DNA of 64,000 nucleotides, from assembly GCF_964656455.1 (NCBI RefSeq), contig NC_135716.1:110082389-110146388 (forward strand). The letters run 5' to 3'. Below, in pieces: positions 25,001-40,000 of this stretch. The notes below the pieces were generated by a model, which did no database searches, had not been told where the DNA came from, and was given only the letters and a program-made list of their open reading frames with translations. Numbering within the stretch: the stretch's first letter is position 1; the number at the start of each line of letters is the position of its first letter. This DNA comes from Halichoerus grypus. Its lineage: Eukaryota; Chordata; Mammalia; Carnivora; Phocidae. A program made the translations under genes and the position numbers.

Positions 25001-28000
25001 TCTGACAAAATATTTGCAATATGGTAAGAGAGATACAGCTTATTTTTGAAGTAGATAAAAGACATCTTCAGCACTCAGTAATTTATTATGTACGTAAGTG
25101 TTTGTGTTTTCACTATTTACAATTATTTTAGTCAATCTTATTTGTAATTTAAATTAATACGACCATTTATTTAGGTTTTTCGTGATCTGTATTTTGCCCT
25201 ATATTGAAAAATTGACAAAAAAGAAACACAAGCTTTAATTATGCATCTAAAATTGTAGAAGCTTTGTGTCTTCTTTCTGTTTTGAAAACTTAATTTTTTA
25301 ATAGGCAATACATTGAAATGGTTTATAATGCAAATGGCATAAAAGAGTATTTAGCAGTGAAGTGTCTTTCCTACCTCAGATGCTTAGCTACCCTTTCCTT
25401 TACCTAGATAAGCAGCAACTATTGCTGGATTTTTGTGTATCTTTCTAGAGACATATTATGCATATATAAACAATACAATATGTTCTTTTTTTTGCTCTCT
25501 TTTTTACACAAATGGTAGCATTCTGCTCCTTGCTCATTGTTCTGAGTTATGTTCTATACATAAAGAATTCCCTAATTCTTTTGTTGTGATTTGTTTTTTT
25601 TTTTCAAAGCTGCATGGTAATCTGTTATGCTCATGTGCTGTAATTTATTTTACCAATTCACTAATGGATATTTGGATTATTTCCATTTTTTTTCTATTAC
25701 AAATAATGCTTTGATGAATAACCATGTTCATTTGTATTTATTTTTTTTATATTGCTAAATAACCTCTGCAGTAGTTCTGCCATTCTGATAGCAGTGCTGA
25801 AAAGGCTGATTTACTGCACCTTTGCCAACAGAGCTGGTTACCAAGCTTTGTCACCCAGTCTGATAGTAAAAATTGGCATCTCAGTATAGATTGACTTGCA
25901 TTTCCCTCATTTTGAGTGCAATTGAGTATGTTTTCATATGTTTTAGAGCCATTTGTACATCCTTTTATGTGAGTTGACCCTTTACTCATGTTTTTTTTTT
26001 TGATGGTTGACCTTTTTTTTCTAGTACTGATTTGTAGAAGCTCTGTGTAAGTGAAATTTACCCTTAATCTTTGATGTGAGTTGCACATTTTCTTTATCTT
26101 TTGATTTGCTTATGGTATTTTATTTTTGCATTTAAATCTATCAGTCTTTTTTATGGTTCTTGGGTTTCAGGTATTAGGAAGGACTTCCCTGCTCTGAGAT
26201 TATAATAGCATTCTCCAATGTGTTTTCATTTAATGTTTTCATGATGTCATTTATTAAATTTACATCCTTGATACATTCTAGAATGTCTACATGTCTAGCT
26301 TATTTTTCAAATAATTCATCTTTTCCCCATTGATCTGAGATGCCATTTTTATCATAAATACATTAAACTGTCATATATATTTATATCTATTTTTGGACCT
26401 TATTTTATGTCCCATTGATTTGTTTAGTCATGTGCCAATACCACACTATCTTTATTGTAGTTGTATAGTATGTTTTAGTAGCTGGTAGGGGTAACTCCTC
26501 TTTCTGTTACTCTTTTTATTCAGGATTTTATTTTCTCATCAGGACTTTTGAATTGGCTTATCTAAATTCCAAAAAATATCTATTGATATTTTGAGGACGA
26601 TGAGTAAAATTTATAAATTTATAAACTTCTAATTAAATTTATAAATTAGGGAGAAGTTACATATTTAGCATTTCTGAGAGTATAGTATGCATTTCATTTC
26701 TTCAAATTGTCTTTTGTGTTTCTCAGAAGCAACTTAAAATTTTCAATTTGTAAGCCTTACTGCATTTTGGTTTTTCCCCTAAACATTTTTTCCCCATGCA
26801 TATGATGAAAATTTGCCTACATTATATCTTTTAATTCAGTGGTTTGCAAACTGTGGGCCCTGATTTATGACATAAGTTAGTGGATTGTGACCAGCGTTTT
26901 AAAATATGAAAGAGAATAGAAAAGAAAAATCAGAATGCAACACTCATTGTATAAGACTTAAGGATGTTTTGAAACTTCATAGGTGTTATATAACTAATAG
27001 CTATTATATGTGTATGGTATACTTGGTCATGATATAATATGTATTTCTTACTGAAGGTTGTGGTCAAAGTTTGAAAGTCACTAATAGATGCTATGTATGA
27101 AAGCTATTCATGTGATTTCTTAAAGAGATACTAAATGTGTCTTAGTGCTTATTGTTGTGAATTAACAGGGAGCCCAAGGGAGATAGTTACTTAAACCGTG
27201 AGCAAAATTTTGATGCCATTTTGAAGAATGGCTAATAGAGAGAAGAGAGTGGGGACAGCAACACCAATTAGCAGGTTGTTAAATAATCCAGACTACAGGT
27301 AAAATATGGCCTTTTGAACTAAATGGCAGTGGGAATGGAAAGGAAGAAGAAGGATGTGAGGGCGATCTGGCTGCGACATCTGTCACCCCATTGATCACCA
27401 GCGTTGATTCAGCTGATCTGGCTGGCTAGGCGGGTGTCCCCTTCCTCCCTTGCTGCTCCATGTGTGTCCCTCCCGAAGCTGCGCGCTTGGTTGAAGAGGA
27501 CGACCTTCCCCGGTAGAGGAGGACCGTTCTTCGGTCAAGGGTATACGAGCAGCTGCGCTCCCCTGCTAGAACCTCCAAACAAGCTCTCAAGGAAAGGAAG
27601 AAGAAATGTTTTAGAGGTATTTTGAAAGCAAAGATAATGAGCTAAGGAATATATAGAAAAGAGTAGGCTTGCAGGGCAGAATAGAAGGGAGGATAGGGTT
27701 CAGGTAGGACATGTTGAGGTTGTAATGCTGGTGTTTAGGTAAAGCCTGGGAAGTAGGAGAAAGAATATATCAAACATACCATTGGAAATGTGGATCTGGA
27801 GCTCAGAGGTGAGAACTAGACAGGTAGTTTTAAGGATTCATTTCCTTCAAAGGTATAAAAGTGGATACAGTTCTGTGGGGATAATGTGTAGAGAGGAAAG
27901 CCAAAGAGAACTGCAGGCTGGGTGGGGATGACTATATTTTGCCGAAGAGAACTGCAGGCTGGATGGGTATGACTATATAAAGTAAAATTGTCAATAGATA

Positions 28001-31000
28001 GATACACAGAACATGAGAGCACTCATGTTACTAACTACCAAGCACTGTACTCTAGGTGCTTTACATTTGTTTTCTCAGTCATTTCTTTCAGTGATACGCC
28101 ATTTTACAGATGAAGAAATTGCAGTGAGGTGATGTATTCAGAATAACACAGGAAGTAGCAGAGGTTAGATTCGAACTTAGGTCCGAAACTCTGAAGCCCC
28201 ACGTTATCTAGTTACTATAACACGTTGCTTCTAAGAGTGCAAAATATTTCAAGGTGGAAGAAAGTGGTTAATATTTGCAGTAATAATAGCAGACATTATT
28301 GAGGATGTACTTACTCTATGCCAGACACTGTTAAACTCTGCATGGATTATCCCATTAATCCTCACAGCAGATTTTTCAGGTCAATACTGTTATTCTGTCA
28401 ATTCCCATTTTGCATATAAGGAAGCTGGGACATAGAGAGATTTGTCCAAGGTTGCATATGTATTAAGTGGTAAAGCTGTTGAGAGTTGTAGAATGGACAA
28501 GTAGGATGAAAACTCAGAAGAAAAAATGCATCTAAGTTTGACTAATAGGTTTTTGTTGGCAGTGTTGTTAAGTGGTTTTGAGTGAAAATAATAACTAACA
28601 TTTATTGAGCATTTTCTTTGTAACAGGCTCTGTTCTAAGTTCATTCCATTTTCATAGCAGTTCTCAAAATACATATTGTTGTCCCCACTTTATGAGTGAG
28701 GAGACTGAGGCACAGAGCAGTTGTGTTAAGTCCCTAGTAGGAGACAGAGTTTAAGATTTAACCTAGGCAGGGCGCCTGGGTGGCTCAGTTGTTTAAGCGT
28801 CTGCCTTCAGCTCAGGTCATGATCCTGAGTTCCTGGGGTCGAGTCCCGCATCGGGCTCCCTGCTCAGCGGGGAGTGTGCTTCTCCCTCTGCCTCTGCTCC
28901 CCTTCTCGTGCTCTCTCTCACTCGTGCTCTCATTCTCTCTCTCCCAAGTAAATAAATATAATCTTAAAAAAAAAAAAAAAAAAGAATTTAACCTAGGCAC
29001 ACTGGCTTCAGAACCCATCCTCTTAACCAGGCTGAGCAAACTGTTTCTGGTGGGCCAGATCTGGCCTGCTGCCTATTTTTATAAATAAAGTTTTACTGGA
29101 GCACAGCCACTCTTATTCATTAATGTATCACCATATCTCATTCATTTATGTATGGTTTCTTTAGGAATAGTTGCAACATACCGTATGTCCTGAAAAGTCT
29201 AAAATACTTGCTATCTAGCCCTTTACACAAAGTTTTTCAACCTCTGATAACCATTAGACTAGATGAAAAGCCAAATCCTGGTGAATTTTGTCATGACCCA
29301 TTTATAGAGGTTTGGCAGTTAAAAAAAAAAAAAGTTGGATGGTAGCTTTAAGAGGAAATACGGTAAAATAAAAGTTTTTTTCACCGAGGAAAGATTTGAG
29401 TATGTTAGTAGCATAAGAAAAAATAATGTCAATTGAGTGGGAGATAATAAAGCTACGGAGGGAGGTGGCATAGGATTTGGAGAATGCAGGAAAGAGTGGA
29501 AAGATTTATTACTGGAAAGGAGCCAAAGACTTTTCTTTGAAACACTGAGCAGAAGCAAAAAAGAGAAAAGATATTAGGAATATAGGACTGTTTTGAATTG
29601 GAGGCAAGGGCAATAATAGTAATTGTCATTTGATGGCTGTAACCTCATTCAAGTAAGGATGAAGATAAAGAAGGAAGATGGTTCAAATAATTGTCTTTTT
29701 GCGATTCACAATTACTACTTTTTAAATCTCCCAGTCATGTTTAGGGCTACGAAAGAAATAGGTAAGAAAGAGAAAGAATAATTACAGAATTTGCAGTAGT
29801 GTTATAAGGTGCTTTTTTCTTTAAAGTCTAACAGGTTAGGAAATATAAGTAGGCTATACATTTTTGCTGGTTATAAGTTATTGTAAATAGACATTATAAA
29901 TTACTATTTAAAGTTTACGTTCCAGTGAGATTTTTAAAGCAGCTTTCTTGAGGTATAATTGATATTCAATAAAGTACATATATTTAAAGGATACAGTTTG
30001 ATCAATTTTGACATAAAAAACCTTGTGAAACTGTCCCAATCCAGATAATGGATGCCCCTTGGTACTCCTTCCTTTCGGCGCCTTCCTGCAGCCCCCTTTC
30101 AACAATTTTGATATGTGGTGTTTTCATTTTCATTGTGTTCAAAACACTTTCTAATTTCCCTTTCTCTTCTTTGACCCATGGGTTATTAAGAAGTGTGTTA
30201 TTTTAGTTTCCTGGTATCTGGGGATTTTCCAAAGATCTTTCCATTATTTCTAATTTCATTCCATCTAGTCACAGAACATCCTTTGCCTGGTTTAAATCGT
30301 TTTAAACCCATTTTGACTTGTTTTATAATATGGTCTATCTTGGCAAATATTCAGGGTGTACTTGAAAAGACATGCATTCTGCTGTTACTGGATGGAGTGT
30401 TCTACAAATGTCCATCTGGTAGGGGAGTCTGATAGTATTGTTGAAGTCTTCCATATTCTTACTGATTTTCCATATACATGTTCTGTCAATTATTGACAGA
30501 AGGCTATTGAAATCTCTGGCTATAACTGTAAATTTGTCTATTTCTCATTGTGATTTTGCTTCATGCATTTTGAAGTTGTTTATTAGGTGCATAAATGTAT
30601 AGAATTGTTATGTCCTCTTGATAAATTGACTCCTTCATTATTACAAAATGACTTTTATCTATAGTAGTTTCTTTAACTGGGAAGTCTACCCTGTGTGATG
30701 TTAGGCACTAAGCTAGGGCCATTGTAGAGCTTACCATGTTCGTTTCTTGTCTGTCAAGATTCTTGTCTTTTGTTGCCTTATAGCCAGTGTCTTGAAAATT
30801 TTTATTTCATATATTTTGTACGAGTTTCTTTTGATTGTTTCAGGCAGAAGTGTAAACCTGTTTTTCCATCTTGGCTAGAGCAGAAGTCCAAAAATAGCTT
30901 TAAAATTATTTATGGTGGTTCTTAAAGTTTTTCTTTTTGCTTGTATCAGCGATATTTAGAAGAATCTGATGAAAGATGTGGCCCTTAGCCCCTCATGTCT

Positions 31001-34000
31001 ACAAAGGCTTATCCATGTAAAAGCTTGATTGTAGTTTCATGAGGTTTAGAGGCTTGAGGCTTCCTTCATCCTGGCTTAGGAATTCTTGCTTTCCTGCAAG
31101 CATTTTCCACCCTAGTTGTACACTAGAATCACCTGAGAGAGCTTTTGAACAAATAGCTATGCTCCACCAGACTTGTGAAATCTGAATTTCTGGTGGTAGG
31201 ACCCAGATTTTTGTTTTTAAAACTCCCTAGGTAATTCTGCTGTGCAGCTAAACTTCAAAACAGCTTGTTTTAAAGCAAAGGATGGCTTCCTCTTCACTTG
31301 CTCTGTCTACCTTCCCTTTATTGGCAAGGATCCTAGGGAGGATGGGATACAGGGAGCCAGTTGCTCCTTAAACTCACCCTGAGTAGAAGCAGTTACTTTT
31401 AAAAAAATTGCCAATTCCACCTTCAGATTTTGTCTTGGTAAATTGTATCTGGGCTTTTAACAAAAGCGCATAGAGAAGAAGTTAGAATAAGAAAACTTTT
31501 TCAGTTATATTTCACAATTTGCTTTAGCAAAATGCAGAATGTTAGAATATCCCTATGGCAAACAAGAGACAGCAATATATATCAATTAACATGGACCTCA
31601 GAGCCTAAGAGCCTGTAAGAAATAAGGCTATAAATAAATAGGAATTTAAATTTTCTAAAGCATTGGGTGTTTATGTGATATGCTTTGTATATAGGATTTG
31701 TGTTATGTCACATGTATATTTGACTTCAATTATTGGTAATTCCTAGTGAAAAATATATTTCATTTGACTAAAGTGGGCCGCAGTGCATTTAGCTATTTTT
31801 ACAAATGCCATAAAGCAGTAAGCAAGAGAAAATAGCACAGAGTGCTTTTAATGAGAGGTCTGATGTAACATGGATTCTGTGACTCTGAGACGGATGGATT
31901 TCACATTGTGTCACTTTTTAGATGTGTCAAATTATGTAATGCATGGAGTAGTAGGTTTAGAATGCCAGCCACTTGTATGCAAGCTGATTCTTTTGTATGA
32001 TTTCTTTAAAGAACTTGAACATCATATTCATTTTGTGTATTAGATTTTTCAGTTTCCTAATCTTTTAATGCTTCTAGAAGTAATGGTGAACTTTTAAGAG
32101 GTTAAATGACTTCGTATAAATGTAGTTTAAAATATTTTCTTCCTCATTTATTGTAACCAACCTTTCCCTGTAGCTGTGAACTTCACAGAAGTTAATGAAG
32201 AAAACAAAAACGATCTCTTCAGAGAAGTGTTTTCTTCCATTGAGACCTTGGCCTTTACCTTTGGGAATATGTAAGTAGAGGACTGTCATTTAAAGAAATT
32301 TGGGCCTGGGAGTCTCAGAATATGTCATATAATTTAGTAGATACATGGAAAGTAAAGTATTAACCAATACAAAATATTATCACAACACTGGAAAAAAATA
32401 CATTCATTATTTCATTATTGTTTTGTTACTATATTCAGCAGTGTCTGTGTAGCTGTTCAGAAGCAGCATCCACTTGCAAGTGACTATGTGGTTTATGTGA
32501 ATAGATTCCTAGGAGTTTATTTCTAAGGTTCTTAAAAAAATTTATTCTAGATGACATGTTGAATGTGAAGCCTGTGACAGAGCAATGTAATGACTTGTCT
32601 TTTTATTTCTTTTTTTTTTTTTTAACTTCCCTGAATAGCCTGACAAACTTCCTTATGGGAGATGTAGGCAATGATTCATTATTGCGACTGCCTGTTTCTC
32701 GGGAAAGTAAGGTAGGCCAAGTTTGTCTGAAAGCAGAGACTTTAATATTTTTAACTTAATATTTCAATAATTTCCTGATCTTAATCTCAGCATTAGTCTT
32801 TGATAGTTTTCGAGTTGAGCAAGAAAAACAGATCACTTCATTTTAAATATGATAATTTATGGTCAGTTTCTGGAGCAAAAATTTAATTACACTTTCTAAG
32901 TGGATCTATCATTTTAAAAGAATATATCTGATAGTTTTATGGTGTCCTATGTAATGAATCTGTGTCATATGGTCCAAAATTTTAGTAAGTAATTCTTAAC
33001 CATTTTTCTCTCCTGACATTGTCACAGTTCTTAAAGACTGGTGGAAACTTAGAAAAATAACACAAGAAGTAAAGAGGGTATTAATCTTTTCACACATCCT
33101 ATAGTTTATTACCATGAATCACTTATAAATAGGCTGTAGGTCCTCATTCTCCCTAAGAGCAGTATGTTAGAGGATTGCAGTTCTGATTCCCAGTTCATTT
33201 TTTTTAAAAGATTTTATTTAATTATTTGAGAGAGAGAGCAAGAGAGAGCACATGAGCCGGGGAGGGGCAGAGGGAGGAGCAGAAACAGACTCCCTGCTGA
33301 GCAGGGAGCCTGATGAGGGGCTGGATCCCAGGACCCCAGGGTCATGACCTGAGCCAAAGGCAGTCGCTTAACCTACTGAGCCACCCAGGCAGCCCCCGAT
33401 TCCCAATTTAAAGAAAAATTGCCCTGAAATAATAGAACATGAAGAATGTTTGTAGAATATTGCTTTAAAGACTTATAGTAGTAATATTTTTATTTGACTA
33501 AAATTTTTTCACTAAATGCAAGCTATTTTTAAAAACTGCAGTAGAGACATACGTTAATAATTTCTTTTTAAGGATGTTCAAATCCAGAAGGAGGTCAACA
33601 AATATTTGGAAATGTGCCAAGTATTTGTGTTATATCAAAGTAATATAAAAATTGCAGGTCTTTCTTAAAATGATACAAAATATGAATGACTAATTGAAAC
33701 ATTTGTTATATGTACTATAATAATGAGAAAACAATTGACTATTTCTGAAGTCATCCGTTGATGAATCAAGGATAGTGTATAAACCATATCAGTAATGAAG
33801 AATTTTAAGATCCTTAAATATTTTGCTATTGTTTATAATTTTTCTTCAATTTTATCTTTTCAAACATACTACTAATTTAAAAGATATAATAATATTATAT
33901 CTGTGACAAGGCTCTGAAGAATTAAAATTTTAGGTGTGAATCATATTTCCTGTTCCTGTTGGCTCTATTATGTGCACATATTACACTAATTCTTAATAGG

Positions 34001-37000
34001 AAAATACTTTTTCCTTTTTTTCTTTTGCACCTTATTTTCCTTCTTGCAGTTTTTAATTAACCCTAGAGATTGAGCTTTAAAAGTCCATGATGATATAATG
34101 CTACTAATAAAACTACTTTGGTGAAGAGTTTTGAAAAATACTTTAAGTAATAATTGCCATTTATTTAATAGTGTTTATTATGTACCATGCCCTATGCTAA
34201 GCCTATATCATCTTAAGCCTTAAAGGAGCCTTATGAAAGTAGTGTTCTTATCCCCATCTTACAGAAGGGCAAACCAAAGTTCAGCCTAAATATATAGCCC
34301 AGTGTCAGACAGCTACTAAGTGATAGAGCTGGACTTCAAACCCAGGTCTCTTTGATCCCTTTTGCATTGAATCCCTGCATAGTCTGTATTGCCCAACCAA
34401 ATAGATCACATTTGTTTAAGATCTCACAATTTTGGTAGATATGTTCTCCTGCACTGTCCAGTAAGGTAGCCACTTGACACATGTAGCTCTTTAAACTTAA
34501 TTAAAATAAATAAAATGGAAAATATACGTTACATTACATTTACATTAGCCACTTTTCATATGCTCAGATAGCCACATGTAACTAGTATCTCCCTTACTGG
34601 ACAGTGCAGATACAGAACATTTCCATCATCATAGAAAGTTCTGCACTAAGTTGTCCACTAGACTTTCAGAGAAATGCTTTTGTCATATGATAAAACGGTA
34701 AAAGATGGCTGGAAGAAACAGGTCTTTGTCTTCAGTTTAAGTGATAATCTATTTAGATTGTTTCTATAACTTCCTGACTAATATTTTTGAAATCTGCAGA
34801 ATTATTTAAAGTTTTGAATGGATTTATTAATGTTAACTAATGCTGTTAGTAAACAATGAGGTTGTTTATTCTTGGATTTTGAGAACTGCAGTTGTAAAAA
34901 GGTATGTAATTCTTGTAAGATGTAGTAGCATTTAAACAGATTTCTTAGGCCCTTTGAGTTCTAAATACTTGAAATTCTTTAACAGGAATTATGTCACAAT
35001 AACAAATTAGAGTGAAAAATTTCTGAAGCAAAGATCTGTTATCTTCTGCTCTAATCTTAAATTTGTTTTCTTCCATGTTGTAAGTCTTTTGAAAATGTTT
35101 CCGTGGAATCAGTGGACTCATCCAACGAGAAAGGTAATGCTTTTGAGGTACTTACAATCTTAGTCAAATTTTTTGCAGTTCCCTCCTTCCTTTCTTTCTT
35201 TCTTTTCTTTCTTCTTTTTTTTTAATCACTCCCCAACCCCCTGCAGTTACTTTCAATACATGTTTTGAATTACTTAATCTCTTCTTGCTCAGTAACCTAA
35301 GTATTCATTTTTAACACAAAATGATGTATAAAATTTTGCATAAAAACTTAAGAAAAAAAACCTGCTAGCATAAATAGATAATATAGAGACTGATCAAGAA
35401 TTATATAGGGTTTATAACTTGATGAATAATAGAAATACGTATTAAGATAAAAAATATAATTTGAAACCATTTTAAGTTTAAACTGTGACCTTTAATTCTA
35501 AATTTGTCACTTGTATTTTTTTTAAACAGTTTTCATTGAAGAACATCTTAGGATTTGAATGCTTCTTTGTTTAGAGTTATGTGCTGATATTTAATATATA
35601 CTTGATATTTTTATTTTCAGGAAATTTTTCTCCTATAGAACTAGACAGCGTGCTATTGAAGAACACTGATTCTGTAGAATTGGCTTTGTCTTATGCTAAA
35701 ACATGGTCAAAATATACCAAGAACATAGTTTCATGGGTTGAAAAGAAGCTTAACTTGGGTGAGTTGCCCTTTGGGGCATCTGATTAACTTTGGAGTGTAA
35801 GAACTAAATTGTTTGCAATTCATTTTCTACAGACGATGACTAATATGATTCCAAATTAGTAGCTGCTTCATTGTAGTGAATAAAATCATTGTCCATTTTC
35901 TCTTCTTGAAATAGGAAAGACTCTTCTTACAATAAATGTACTTATTGAACATTACTGTGGGCCAACCACTTGATCTGGGGACACAAAGACAAATAGTACA
36001 CTGTCTTTGCCTTTAAGGAAGTCATACTCCATTGGGCAAAAAGAAATGCAATCAGATAATATGGTTAAAAGAAATAAAAGCAACAATAGGTGTATGAGCA
36101 CCAGCCATGGTAATATCTTAATAGCTAGTATTTTCCCAGTGTTTTACAAAATACTTGTATTGACAAAATACTTTCATATCCTGTACCTCATTTAATCCTT
36201 ACCAAAACCCTGGGAAGAAAGCAAGAAAAGAATTATTCCCATTTTACAGCTCGGGCAAACAAGACTTGCCTAAGGTCGGATAGCAGATTTGCATAGGATT
36301 ATATAGCACTAACTGGAAGAATATAGGATTTACCCAAATCCTGTGCTCTTTCTACAAAATTATTTGCTTTAAATAGGGACTGCCCATCAGAATCACCTGA
36401 ATAACCTTATAAAAGGGCAATACACAGGCCTAGGTCCCATCTCCAAGAGAAGTGAGGCCAAGCATGTATATTTTGAAAGTTTCCTAGTTGGTTTCGATGA
36501 GCACTCTGGATAAGAATCACAGTATCATATGATGCAGACTAGTATGTGTGCTCACTCTTTAATTTGGGAATCACAAATAATTTTAGAGTATGGAGGGGAA
36601 AAAGAAGTTAATTTACCTTCTGATGTTTTCTTTGACCTTTTCAGAATTGGAGTCCACTAGAAACATTGTCAAGTTGGCAGAGGCAACTAGAAGTAACATT
36701 GGAATGCAGGTAAGTGTTCAGTGACCTCCTAGGGCATTGGACAAGGAGGTTACCTAGATGAGCTCATGATAGTGCCTTGTGAAGTCAGAAACTTGTGTGC
36801 TAAATATAGGAAAGAAGTGAAATGCTGAACTTTTGGCTGGGCAAAATAAAGACCTTTTAAACTTAACGTGGAGACCCATTATGGAAAAAAACTAGGAAAT
36901 TCACAATTTTATACAAATGTTGATTGTTTTGTTAGCCACTAGTCTTGCCTGCCTAGTTTTATAATTAATATTCTTCAGTACCTCCTCATATAGTCATCTT

Positions 37001-40000
37001 TATGACTAGTCATTTGTCTGCAGAAAATGTCTAAACTTAAAATTTCTCCCTCTGAAGAAGAATAGTTGGGGGGGATCTAGAACTCTAGTGCTATTTCCAT
37101 TGGAAAATTTACTTTTCGATTTTAAATTCTAGGAGTTTATGCCACTGCAGTCTCTATTTGCCAGTGCTCTTCTTAATGATATAAAGAACAGTCACCTTTT
37201 ACAACAGACAATTGCAGCACTCCAAGCCAACAAATTTGTGCAGGTAAAAATTTATGTGTATAATACACTTTTTTTTTTTTTGTTAACAACAGCATACCTT
37301 TAGAAAACAGCTTTTTTTTTCTTTCTTGTTTTGAAATACCCTTGACAGCCTCTACTTGGGAGGAAAAATGAAATGGAAAAACAAAGGAAAGAAATAAAAG
37401 AACTTTGGAAACAGGAACAAAATAAAATGGTGAGTATTATAATGGAGTTTCATCTACCTACTTGTGAACATCTGAAATCATCTGCAGTATGTAAGCATAC
37501 ACCCTGGAAGATGCATACCTTACTCTATAGTTTTTCTAAAATGCTTGTTTTAACTATCTTGTTGAATATGCTAATGAAACTTATACATTAGGGTTTGTTT
37601 CTTATTCTGTATTTAATAGTCTTTTTTTTTTCCTGTGTAGCTGGAAACAGAGACTGCTCTTAAAAAGGCAAAATTGTTATGCATGCAACGTCAAGATGAG
37701 TATGAAAAGGCAAAATCTTCCATGTTTCGTGCAGAAGAGGAGCATCTGTGCTCAAGTGGTGGATTAGTAAAAAATCTCAACAAGCAGCTAGAAAAAAAGC
37801 GAAGGCTTGAAGAGGAAGCTCTTCAGAAAGTAACCATCTTTGTTGTTATTTGCAAGTTGAATTAGCAATAATCTGCTAAGGCTTCAGTTCTCAAATGTTA
37901 GCTTGCATCAGGGTTGCCTGGAAGGCTTGTTAAAACAGGCTACTGGGCCCCACATCCAGAGTGTCTGATTCAGTAGCTCTAGGGTTGGCCCCAAACAACT
38001 TGCACTTCTGACAGGTTCCCAGGTGATGCTGCTGCTGGTGGTGATGGGGATCCACACTTTGAGAACCAGTATACTAAGAGATTTTTGCTTATCTTTTAAA
38101 TCTTTGGTTTTGTTTCTGAAAAAGTATCTTAGAGAAGGCAGTAGTTTAATATTTTTTACTTCATTGTTCAGGAAGTTCACCTTTGAGGCAACTGGGTGTA
38201 TATGTGTGCTAATTCTAGTACCTGATAGCAAAGCTAGGCTGGAGCTTTATATTGCTTATGACATATAATTTGATGAATTCTGTAAGATTATGTAGAAAAT
38301 GGTGAATATAAATAGAAAAGGCTGTTAAATAGAAGTAGTCATTTATCTTGTAGACAGTATACTATCCATTAAAGTCAAGTGCCTGAGTCACTGACCAGAA
38401 CAAATTGTTATCTTTAGAAATATTCTATTTAAAACAGACTATTTCAAGAAGTCAGTGGCATTCCTATACACCAACAACAAGTCAGAAGAAAGAGAAATTA
38501 AGGAGTCGATCCCATTTACAATTGCACCCAAAACCATAAGATACCTAGGAATCAATCTAACCAAAGAGGCAAAGGATCTGTACTCAGAAAACTATAAAAT
38601 ACTCATGAAAGAAATTGAGGAAGACACAAAGAAATGGAAAAACGTTCCATGCTCATGGACTGGAAGAACAAATATTGTGAAGATGTCAATCCTACCTAGA
38701 GCAATCTACACATTCAATGCAATCCCCATCAAAATACCATCCACTTTCTTCAAAGAAATGGAACAAATAATCCTAAAATTTGTATGGAACCAGAAAAGAC
38801 CCCGCATAGCCAGAGGAATGTTGAAAAAGAAAAGCAAAGCTGGCGGCATCACAATTCCGGACTTCCAGCTCTACTACAAAGCTGTCATCATCAAGACAGT
38901 ATGGTACTGGCACAAAAACAGACACATAGATCAATGGAACAGAATAGAGAGCCCAGAAATGGACCCTCAACTCTATGGTCAACTAATCTTTGACAAAGCA
39001 GGAAAGAATGTCCAATGGAAAAAAGACAGTCTCTTCAACAAATGGTGTTGGGAAAATTGGACAGCCACATGCAGAAGAATGAAACTGGACCATTTCCTTA
39101 CACCACACACAAAAATAGACTCCAAATGGTTGAAAGACCTCAATGTGAGACAGGAGTCCATCAAAATCCTAAAGGAGAACACAGGCAGCAACCTCTTCGA
39201 CCTCAGCCGCAGCAACTTCTTCCTAGAAACATTGCCAAAGGCAAGGGAAGCAAGGGCAAAAATGAACTATTGGGACTTCATCAAGATAAAAAGCTTTTGC
39301 AAAGCAAAGGAAACAGTCAACAAAACCAAAAGACAACTGACAGAATGGGAGAAGATATTTGCAAATGACATATCAGATAAAGGGCTAGTATCCAAAATCT
39401 ATAAAGAACTCATAAAACTCAACACCAAAAGAACAAAGAATCCAATGAAGAAATGGGCAGAAGACATGAACAGACATTTTTCCAAAGAAGACATCCAAAT
39501 GGCCAACAGACACATGAAAAAGTGTTCAATATCGCTCGGCATCAGGGAAATCCAAATCAAAACCTCAATGAGATACCACCTCACACCAGTCAGAATGGCT
39601 AAAATTAACAAGTCAGGAAATGACAGATGTTGGCGAGGATGCGGAGAAAGGGGAACCCTCCTACACTGTTGGTGGGAATGCAAGCTGGTGCAGCCACTCT
39701 GGAAAACAGTATGGAGGTTCCTCAAAAAGTTGAAAATAGAGCTATCATATGATCCAGCAATTGCACTACTGGGCATTTACCCCAAAGATACAAAAGTAGG
39801 GACCCGAAAGGCTACGTGCACCCCGATGTTTATAGCAGCAATGTCCACAATAGCCAAACTGTGGAAAGAGCCAAGATGTCCATCAACAGATGAATGGATA
39901 AAGAAGATGTGGTATATATATACAATGGAATATTACGCAGCCATCAAAAGGAATAAGATCTTGCCATTTGCAACGACGTGGATGGAACTGGAGGGTATTA

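Larger units (their letters stand above)
22332..32173 (+). other. Intron 3 of ARHGAP29
   Basis: This 9.8 kb intron includes a purine-rich stretch at 22.9-23.7 kb with no identifiable content, old antisense L1 pieces (25.3-26.8 and 29.9-30.9 kb), a 7SK retrocopy (27.35 kb), three MIRs with a nested SINE (28.0-29.0 kb) and hAT relics. Sequence at 23.7-25.3 and 31.3-32.1 kb looks unique. Confidence 0.7.
32712..35084 (+). other. Intron 5
   Basis: A 2.4 kb intron. It has a CAN-SINE at 33196-33397, a MIR at 34145-34400 and a hAT palindromic element at 34449-34650. The rest is AT-rich without recognisable content. Confidence 0.75.

Noticed and set aside
27404..27625. 73-codon frame across the 7SK retrocopy
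   Set aside because: It lies over a non-coding RNA pseudogene, so the frame is accidental.
37641..37865. Extension of coding exon 10 into the intron as an alternative C-terminus
   Set aside because: The donor is intact and the next exon continues the known protein; the extra codons are ordinary intron read-through.
38773..39776. Antisense and alternative-frame ORFs across the L1 ORF2 remnant
   Set aside because: They are shadows of the true ORF2 frame on the plus strand.
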